Translations under genes and position numbers: made by a program
In this document: one piece after another, positions 58,751 through 64,000 of the stretch
Layout: each line of letters begins with the position of its first letter
Numbering within the stretch: position 1 is the stretch's first letter
Origin: Azospirillum lipoferum
GTDB lineage: Bacteria > Pseudomonadota > Alphaproteobacteria > Azospirillales > Azospirillaceae
NCBI RefSeq assembly: GCF_024170005.1
Contig: NZ_JALJXJ010000012.1
Location: 162,506-226,505 of the forward strand
Length of the DNA stretch: 64,000 nt
Reading direction: 5' to 3'
The notes under the pieces: model-generated
Told to the model about the DNA's origin: nothing
The model's input: only the letters and a program-made list of their open reading frames with translations
Database searches by the model: none

Positions 58751-60331
58751 TTATTGCCTGGGCGCCGGGCGCAGCAGGGCGATCAGCAGCAGGCCGCCGA
58801 CAATGAACCAGGCGATGACGACGAAGCCGTCGATGTAGGCCAGCACGTAAGCCTGCTTGCGCACCGCCGCCGACAGCAGCGACAGGGCGCGACCCGTCGC
58901 CTCCTCGGCTCCGGTTGACTGGGCGGCGACCCGCGCCACGGTGCCGGCCAGCCGGTGGACGGTGTCGGTGCTGCCGGCCACCACGTCGGACACCAGCCGG
59001 AAGCTGTGGAACTGCTCGCGCACCCGGACGAAGGTCTGCATGAAGGCGGCCCCCAGCTCGCCGCCCAGCAGGCGCGCGGTCTGCAACAGGGCGCCCAGCG
59101 CCAGGATGTGGGCCTGGGACAGGTTCTTGATGTTGAAGTAGATCAGCGAGGTCATGGCGAAGGACTGGCCGAAGGCCTGGAGCATCTGCGACGGCAGGAA
59201 ATCGGCGCCGACCCAGTCGGCCGTCAGGTGCGAGGCCAGCCAGCAGGCGGTCCCCACCGCGGCGAAGCCGGCCGCCATCACCACGCGCGGATCGGCATGG
59301 CGCAGCAGCGTGCCGACCAGCGGCGCCAGCAGGAATTGCGGCAATGCGATCAGCAGCAGCGTGTCCCCCACCTCCAGCGCCCGGTAATTGTTCACCGTGA
59401 TCAGGAATTGCGGGACCAGATAGGCGGTGGACAGCATGATCAGCCGCAGCAGCACCAGCAGCAGGCACAGCAGCGGGATGTTGCCGCGGAACAGCACGCT
59501 GAAGGTGATCCAGGGCTTGGGACAGGTCAGCTCCTGCACGACGAAGGCGGTCACCAGCAGGCCGCCGGCCAGGAAGAGGCCGGTGATCAGGCCGGAGTTG
59601 AACCAGTCCAGCCGGTTGCCCTGGTCGAGCCCGGCATAGAGCAGGGCGAAGCCGAGGCTGGCATAGGCGATGCCCCACCAGTCGCCGTCCTTCAGCAGGT
59701 CGCGGCGCACCGGCTCGGCCGGCATGCCGAAATGGACGCACAGCGCCATCAGCGGCGCCAGCAGGGCGGTGTCCCAGAACAGCCAGCGCCAGTCGAGATG
59801 CTCGATCACCCAGCCTTCGACCGAGGCGGCGAAGTTCAGCGACAGCTCGACATTCATCGCATAGACGGCGATGCCGTAGACCACATAGCGCGGCGGCAGG
59901 TTGCGGACGATGAAGCCGATGGTCAGCGGGATGAAGGTGCCCGACGACAGGCCGGCCAGCAGCTGGAAGGTCAGCACCCCGGTCAGCGTGCCGGTCAGCG
60001 GCAGGGCCAGCATCGCCAGCCCGTAGGTGAGGGAGGAGACCAGCAGCACGCGCCGCGGCCCGAACACCACACCGAGGAAGGCGGCGGCCGGAGCGACCAG
60101 CATCTGCGCCACCGTGTAGGCGGTGGTGATCCAGGCCCCCTCGTCGAAACCGGCGCCGATGGCGCCGCGGATGTCGGCCAGCCCGAAGGTGGTGATGCGC
60201 GAGGTCAGGGTGGAGATCAGCGCCCCCAGCATGACGCCGAGCAGGCCGACGATCGGATGGTGGGTCAGGATCGGCTGGGCCGGGCGCAGCAGGATCCGGG
60301 ACAGCCGTCCGCCGGCCAGCCCGACGCTCAT
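58751..60331 (-). CDS. DHA2-family MFS efflux transporter (EmrB type)
   Basis: The 526-residue inner-membrane protein has about 14 hydrophobic segments. DHA2-type motifs are AAFLGVVFGPRRVLLVSSLT near motif A, RNLPPRYVVYGIAVYAMNVE and a long C-terminal half with NNYRALEVGDTLLLIALPQF. It exports drugs or metabolites with the EmrA-type adaptor; the two genes overlap by four bases (60328-60331), the adaptor first. An AGGAG site precedes the ATG at 60331. An outer-membrane partner is not encoded nearby. Confidence 0.92.
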   Translation of the reverse strand: MSVGLAGGRLSRILLRPAQPILTHHPIVGLLGVMLGALISTLTSRITTFGLADIRGAIGAGFDEGAWITTAYTVAQMLVAPAAAFLGVVFGPRRVLLVSSLTYGLAMLALPLTGTLTGVLTFQLLAGLSSGTFIPLTIGFIVRNLPPRYVVYGIAVYAMNVELSLNFAASVEGWVIEHLDWRWLFWDTALLAPLMALCVHFGMPAEPVRRDLLKDGDWWGIAYASLGFALLYAGLDQGNRLDWFNSGLITGLFLAGGLLVTAFVVQELTCPKPWITFSVLFRGNIPLLCLLLVLLRLIMLSTAYLVPQFLITVNNYRALEVGDTLLLIALPQFLLAPLVGTLLRHADPRVVMAAGFAAVGTACWLASHLTADWVGADFLPSQMLQAFGQSFAMTSLIYFNIKNLSQAHILALGALLQTARLLGGELGAAFMQTFVRVREQFHSFRLVSDVVAGSTDTVHRLAGTVARVAAQSTGAEEATGRALSLLSAAVRKQAYVLAYIDGFVVIAWFIVGGLLLIALLRPAPRQ

Positions 60332-61488
60332 GACCCGTTCTCCTGGCCGCCCTCCCTTACGTCTCCATCGGTGTCGATGGTGACGACGACGGACATGCCC
60401 GGCCGCAGGCGGTCCTGCAACGGGTTGGGGTCGTCCAGCACGATCTTCACCGGAATGCGCTGGACGATCTTGGTGAAGTTGCCGGTGGCATTGTCGGGGG
60501 GCAGCAGGGCGAACTGGCTGCCGCTGGCCGGCGACTGGGCGGCGACCCGGCCGGTCAGCATCACGTCGGGGAAACTGTCGATGCGGACCGTCGCCGGCAG
60601 GCCGGACCGGATCCGCGTCATCTGGGTTTCCTTGTAGTTGGCCATCACCCACACGGTGGGCAGCGGCACCAGCGTAACGATCTGGCTGCCCTGCCCGACA
60701 TACTGGCCGGGGCGGACCTGCCGCTGGCCGACCATACCATCGGCCGGGGCGCGGATCGTCGTGCGGTCGAGCGTGATGCGGGCGAGGTCCAGGTCGGCCT
60801 GCCGTTGCAGGCGGGTGGCCCTGGCCTGTCGCACCTGCACGTCGATGCCGTCGAGCGTCGCCTTCTGCTGGTCGACCTGGGCCTGGCCCGCGTCCAGCGC
60901 CGCCTGGGCGCGGCGGGAAGTCGCCTGCGCCTGTTGCAGGGCCTGGAGCGTGCCGGCCACCCCCTGTTCGCTCAGGGAACGCTGCCGGGTCTCCTCCAGC
61001 CGCGCCCGCCATGCCTCGGCCTCCAGCCCATGGACGTTCGCCTCGGCCTGATCGACCAGGGCGCGCTGGGTGCGCTTCTGGATGTCGAGCTGGGCGATGG
61101 CGGCGTCGGCGGCCTCCAGCGCCGCCTCCGCCTGCTGGACGCGGGCGCGGTAGTCGTCGTCGACGATCATCGCCACCGGGTCACCGGCCTTCACTCGCTG
61201 GAAATCGCCGACCGGCATCTCGCGGACGACGCCCGACACCTGGGCCGACAGCGGGGTGATGTCGGATTGCAGATAGGCGTCATTGGTGGTCTGGCGCGCG
61301 GCGGAGCCGATCCAGCGGTCCCAGCGCGTCGCGAAGGCCACCACCAGCACCACCGCCAGCCCCAGCACCGCCAGCCGCACCACCCACGGGCTCCAGGCCA
61401 CCGGCGGCGGGGCGGCCGGCGGAGGCGGAGCCGGTTGTTGGGGCGCCTGTTGGGCCGCTTGCTGGGGTGGCGCTGCGGCGTCGGTCAT
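60328..61488 (-). CDS. HlyD/EmrA-type efflux adaptor
   Basis: The 386-residue adaptor has a Gln/Pro/Ala-rich cytoplasmic tail (residues 1-32), one membrane segment (LAVLGLAVVLVVAFATRW, about 38-55) and a periplasmic part with a lipoyl half (LSAQVSGVVREMPV), a long coiled-coil hairpin (about 95-220, rich in Ala/Gln/Glu/Arg) and the second lipoyl half RTTIRAPADGMVGQRQVRPG. It links EmrB-type pump to an outer-membrane channel. The ATG at 61488 has GGAG eight bases upstream; in-frame codons beyond it are not coding. Confidence 0.92.
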   Translation of the reverse strand: MTDAAAPPQQAAQQAPQQPAPPPPAAPPPVAWSPWVVRLAVLGLAVVLVVAFATRWDRWIGSAARQTTNDAYLQSDITPLSAQVSGVVREMPVGDFQRVKAGDPVAMIVDDDYRARVQQAEAALEAADAAIAQLDIQKRTQRALVDQAEANVHGLEAEAWRARLEETRQRSLSEQGVAGTLQALQQAQATSRRAQAALDAGQAQVDQQKATLDGIDVQVRQARATRLQRQADLDLARITLDRTTIRAPADGMVGQRQVRPGQYVGQGSQIVTLVPLPTVWVMANYKETQMTRIRSGLPATVRIDSFPDVMLTGRVAAQSPASGSQFALLPPDNATGNFTKIVQRIPVKIVLDDPNPLQDRLRPGMSVVVTIDTDGDVREGGQENGS

Positions 61489-61702
61489 GCGGGGGTCTCC
61501 ATCGGAATCGGCCTGCCGGAACAGCCCGGCCGGACCGCCCCGGCTGGATCGCTTCGACAGGCCGACCCTACGCGATGACCCGCGGAAAAGCGCCTTGCAC
61601 CAAGGTGTAGCCCCGCAAGGAGAGCGGGCTTCCTTGACAGCGGATGCCGGGGTGCGGAATGGTGGGATGGTCGGCCGATCCCGGTCGGCGAACATAAGCT
61701 TG

Positions 61703-61861
61703 TTCTCAGGGCAGGGTGAAACTCCCGACCGGCGGTATCCCTTCGACAGAGGGGGAGCCCGCGAGCGCTTGCCGCCCCCCAGGGAAGGACCCAGGGGCGG
61801 CGAGGTCAGCAGACCCGGTGAGAAGCCGGGGCCGACGGTTACAGTCCGGATGGAAGAGAAT
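61703..61861 (+). promoter_or_regulatory. FMN riboswitch (RFN element)
   Basis: The conserved RFN blocks are present in order: TTCTCAGGGCAGGGTGAAA at 61703, CCCGACCGGCGGTA, AGCCCGCGAGCGC, GGTCAGCAGACCCGGTG, GAAGCCGGGGCCGACGGTTA and CAGTCCGGATGGAAGAGAA ending at 61860. These form the five-hairpin junction that binds FMN and lowers expression of the following gene. The RFN ends about 138 bases before the ribB start. A TTGACA at 61634-61639 is a candidate -35 box upstream. Confidence 0.96.
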
Positions 61862-61998
61862 GAGCAGACCGCGCCGGTGGCTTGCCGCGAGCAGGCCCGC
61901 CGCCGTCGGTTCGCGCCAGTGCTTCGGGCCCCGGTCCGGGGCGCCGGAGGTCTCTTTACGCCCTGATTCAGGCTCACTCTTAACCGGATGTGAGAACC

Positions 61999-62661
61999 AT
62001 GAATCAGATTTACCGTCAGAACGACCTTCTCGCCCGCTTCGGCACGCCGGGTGAGCGGGTCGCCCGTGCCCTGCAAAGCCTTCAGCAGGGGGAAGGGGTG
62101 ATCGTCGTCGATGACGACGACCGCGAGAACGAAGGCGACATCATCTATCCGGCCGACAGCATCACCGTCGAACAGATGGCTCTGCTGATCCGCGCGTGCA
62201 GCGGCATCGTCTGCCTGATCCTGCCCGACGAGCATCTGCGGCGGCTGGAGCTGCCGGCGATGGTGCCGGCCAACAGCTCGCGCTTCGGAACCGCCTTCAC
62301 CGTGTCGATCGAGGCGCGCGACGGCGTCACCACCGGCGTCTCGGCGGCCGACCGGGTGACGACGATCCGCACAGCCATCGCCGACGATTGCCGGCCGGAG
62401 GATCTGGCGCGGCCGGGCCATGTCTTCCCGATCCGCGCCCATCCGCAAGGGCTGGCGGCCCGCCGCGGCCACACGGAAGCCACCATCGAACTGATGGCGC
62501 GGGCCGGCCGCAAGGCGGCGGGCGTGCTCTGCGAGGTGATGAACCCGGACGGCACGATGGCCCGCCTGCCGGAACTGATCGCCTTTGCCGAGGAACAGTC
62601 CATGCCGATCGTCAGCATCGCCGATCTGGTGGCGGACAGCGGCCTGCAATCGGACCGCTAA
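61999..62661 (+). CDS. ribB: 3,4-dihydroxy-2-butanone 4-phosphate synthase
   Basis: RibB converts ribulose 5-phosphate to 3,4-dihydroxy-2-butanone 4-phosphate and formate, a precursor step of riboflavin. The 220-residue protein has the catalytic acidic loop VVDDDDRENEGDIIYPAD and the RGHTEATIELMARAG motif, with GVTTGVSAADRVTTI between. It has no GTP-cyclohydrolase II domain, so it is the monofunctional type rather than RibBA. It is directly downstream of the FMN riboswitch. The ATG at 61999 fits the family N-terminus; a GTG at 61990 is in frame. Confidence 0.95.
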   Translation: MNQIYRQNDLLARFGTPGERVARALQSLQQGEGVIVVDDDDRENEGDIIYPADSITVEQMALLIRACSGIVCLILPDEHLRRLELPAMVPANSSRFGTAFTVSIEARDGVTTGVSAADRVTTIRTAIADDCRPEDLARPGHVFPIRAHPQGLAARRGHTEATIELMARAGRKAAGVLCEVMNPDGTMARLPELIAFAEEQSMPIVSIADLVADSGLQSDR

Positions 62662-62683
62662 TCGGGTCCGGCCACAGGCAAAC

Positions 62684-62737
62684 GGGGACCGCCCTGTCGG
62701 AGCAAATGCTTCCGACAGGGCGGTCCCCGATGCTTTT
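62684..62737. terminator. Terminator after ribB
   Basis: GGGGACCGCCCTGTCGGA (62684-62701) pairs perfectly over 18 bases with TCCGACAGGGCGGTCCCC (62711-62728), and GATGCTTTT follows. The T-tract is short, but the stem is very strong and lies between ribB and the convergent adhE gene. Confidence 0.8.
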
Positions 62738-62761
62738 GGCATTGATGTAAGGAACTACCGT

Positions 62762-64000
62762 TTACTCTGCGGCAGTCTTCTGGCCGACGACAGTCAACTC
62801 AGCCGGGGTCCGGTCATCCGCCGGCTCGACATAGGCGCGTCCGTAATAGCTGTCGATGAGGAGCTGCCTGATCTCGGCGACCAGCGGATAGCGCGGGTTG
62901 GCGCCGGTGCACTGGTCGTCGAAGGCCGCTTCCGCCAGCGCATCCACCCTGGCGAGGAACGCCGCCTCCGGCACCCCCGCCGCCTGGATCGAAGCCGGGA
63001 TGTCCAGCGCCCGCTTCAGCTCCTCGACCCAAGCAATCAGCTTCTCCACCCGCTCATGGTCGCGGCTGCCGCCCAACTCCAGGTGACGGGCGATCTGCGC
63101 ATAGCGCGCCACGCCCTTGGGACGGTCATACTGGCTGAACGCTGTCTGCTTGGTCGGAATGTCCGCCGCGTTGTAGCGGATCACGTTGGCGATCAGCAGC
63201 GCGTTGGCGATGCCGTGCGGGATGTGGAACTCCGCCCCCAGCTTGTGCGCCATCGAATGGCACACCCCCAGGAACGCATTGGCAAAGGCGATGCCGGCCA
63301 GCGTCGCCGCATTGTGCACCAGCTCCCGCGCCTTCGGGTCCTGGCCGCCGTTGCGGTAGGCCGAGGGCAGGTTCTCCTTCAGCAGCTTCAGCGCCTGCAG
63401 GGCCTGACCGTCGGAATACTCGTTCGCCACCACCGAGACATAGGCCTCCAGCGCATGGGTCACCGCGTCGATGCCGCCGGCCGCCGTCAGACCCTTGGGC
63501 ATGTCCATCACCAGATTGGCATCGACGATCGCCAGCGTCGGCGTCAGCTCATAGTCGGCGATCGGGTACTTGGTTCCGGTACGCTCGTCGGTCACCACGG
63601 CGAAGGGCGTCACCTCAGACCCGGTGCCGGACGTGGTCGGCACCGCCACCAGCTGCGCCTTCACGCCGAGCTTGGGGAAGGTGTAGATGCGCTTGCGGAT
63701 GTCCATGAAGCGCAGCGCCAGATCCTCGAAGGCCACCTCGGGCGCCTCGTACATCACCCAGATGATCTTGGCCGCATCCATCGGCGAGCCGCCGCCCAGC
63801 GCCAGGATCACGTCGGGCTGGAAGGCGTTGGCCAGAGCGACACCCTTGCGCACCACCGCCAGCGTCGGGTCGGCGCTGACCTCGAAGAAGGTCTCGACCT
63901 CCAGCCCCAGCGACTTCAGCACGCGGACGCTGTCGTTGACATGGCCGTTCTCGAACAGGAAGCGGTCGGTGACGATCAGGCAGCGCTTCCTGCCGCGCAG
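62762..64000 (-). CDS. adhE: Bifunctional acetaldehyde-CoA/alcohol dehydrogenase AdhE, C-terminal part (cut by window edge)
   Basis: The open frame runs off the right edge; 412 residues are visible. They match the iron-dependent alcohol-dehydrogenase domain of AdhE: ILALGGGSPMDAAKIIWVMY, PTTSGTGSEVTPFAVVTD, the metal-ligand region GGIDAVTHALEAY, CHSMAHKLGAEFHIPHG (two more metal-binding His) and FDDQCTGANPRYPLVAEIRQ. AdhE reduces acetyl-CoA to ethanol via acetaldehyde with NADH; the acetaldehyde-dehydrogenase half would lie beyond the edge. Single-domain iron ADHs are a less likely alternative, because the sequence follows AdhE through its C-terminal end. Confidence 0.9.
   Translation of the reverse strand: MRGRKRCLIVTDRFLFENGHVNDSVRVLKSLGLEVETFFEVSADPTLAVVRKGVALANAFQPDVILALGGGSPMDAAKIIWVMYEAPEVAFEDLALRFMDIRKRIYTFPKLGVKAQLVAVPTTSGTGSEVTPFAVVTDERTGTKYPIADYELTPTLAIVDANLVMDMPKGLTAAGGIDAVTHALEAYVSVVANEYSDGQALQALKLLKENLPSAYRNGGQDPKARELVHNAATLAGIAFANAFLGVCHSMAHKLGAEFHIPHGIANALLIANVIRYNAADIPTKQTAFSQYDRPKGVARYAQIARHLELGGSRDHERVEKLIAWVEELKRALDIPASIQAAGVPEAAFLARVDALAEAAFDDQCTGANPRYPLVAEIRQLLIDSYYGRAYVEPADDRTPAELTVVGQKTAAE

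Noticed and set aside
1..64000. CRISPR arrays, tRNA or rRNA genes
   Set aside because: No regularly spaced repeats with spacers and no tRNA- or rRNA-like segment were noticed; the repeats seen are scattered palindromes.

Overview
The window is GC-rich (roughly two thirds G+C) and fits an alphaproteobacterium of the Azospirillum / Rhodospirillales type. The basis is a red-type form I RuBisCO operon with cbbX, many sugar and organic-acid ABC and TRAP importers, numerous LysR regulators, and intergenic CCCTCTCCCC-type palindromes. The genus is an inference, not proven.

Layout. 1-5849: Calvin-cycle operon on the minus strand (cbbL-cbbS-rpe-cbbX-fbp and the first codons of a probable phosphoribulokinase at the left edge) with divergent cbbR. 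5859-16126: a probable 2-deoxyribose/pentose catabolic locus (DeoR-type regulator, deoC, a ribose-type ABC importer, a DUF4432 mutarotase-like protein, a PfkB kinase and a ribulokinase-like FGGY kinase). 16134-19547: LysR regulator, orphan HTH protein and NCS2 uracil/xanthine-type permease. 19850-22930: an accessory island with a serine-recombinase scrap, an AT-rich lipoprotein gene, a frameshifted DUF6883 gene overlapping a DUF4926-like gene, an IS1-type transposase scrap and a small conserved-looking gene. 22936-28182: alpha/beta-hydrolase-like protein plus RND pump. 28395-31156: LysR with divergent NmrA-type and SDR oxidoreductases.

31191-38691: LacI regulator divergent from a TRAP transporter, a VOC protein, a RuBisCO-like protein and a DUF1537 acid-sugar kinase, likely one catabolic unit. 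38738-49875: an amine/imino-acid oxidation locus (three-part HcnABC/OoxAB-like flavoenzyme, a second FAD oxidase, two RidA proteins and a binding protein) with divergent LysR and a spermidine/putrescine-type ABC importer closed by a strong terminator. 50110-58715: a taurine/nitrate-type ABC importer followed by an enolase-superfamily enzyme, Gfo/Idh/MocA dehydrogenase, DUF993 protein, TIM-barrel isomerase and TetR regulator, a candidate uncharacterised pathway. 58751-61488: EmrAB-like efflux pair. 61703-62737: FMN riboswitch, monofunctional ribB and terminator. 62762-64000: C-terminal part of AdhE running off the right edge.

No tRNA, rRNA or CRISPR array was seen. The points most worth following are the RuBisCO-like protein/kinase/TRAP unit, the oxidase/double-RidA unit, the enolase-DUF993 unit, and the palindromic repeat family, one copy of which is read through as the C-terminus of the DUF1537 kinase.
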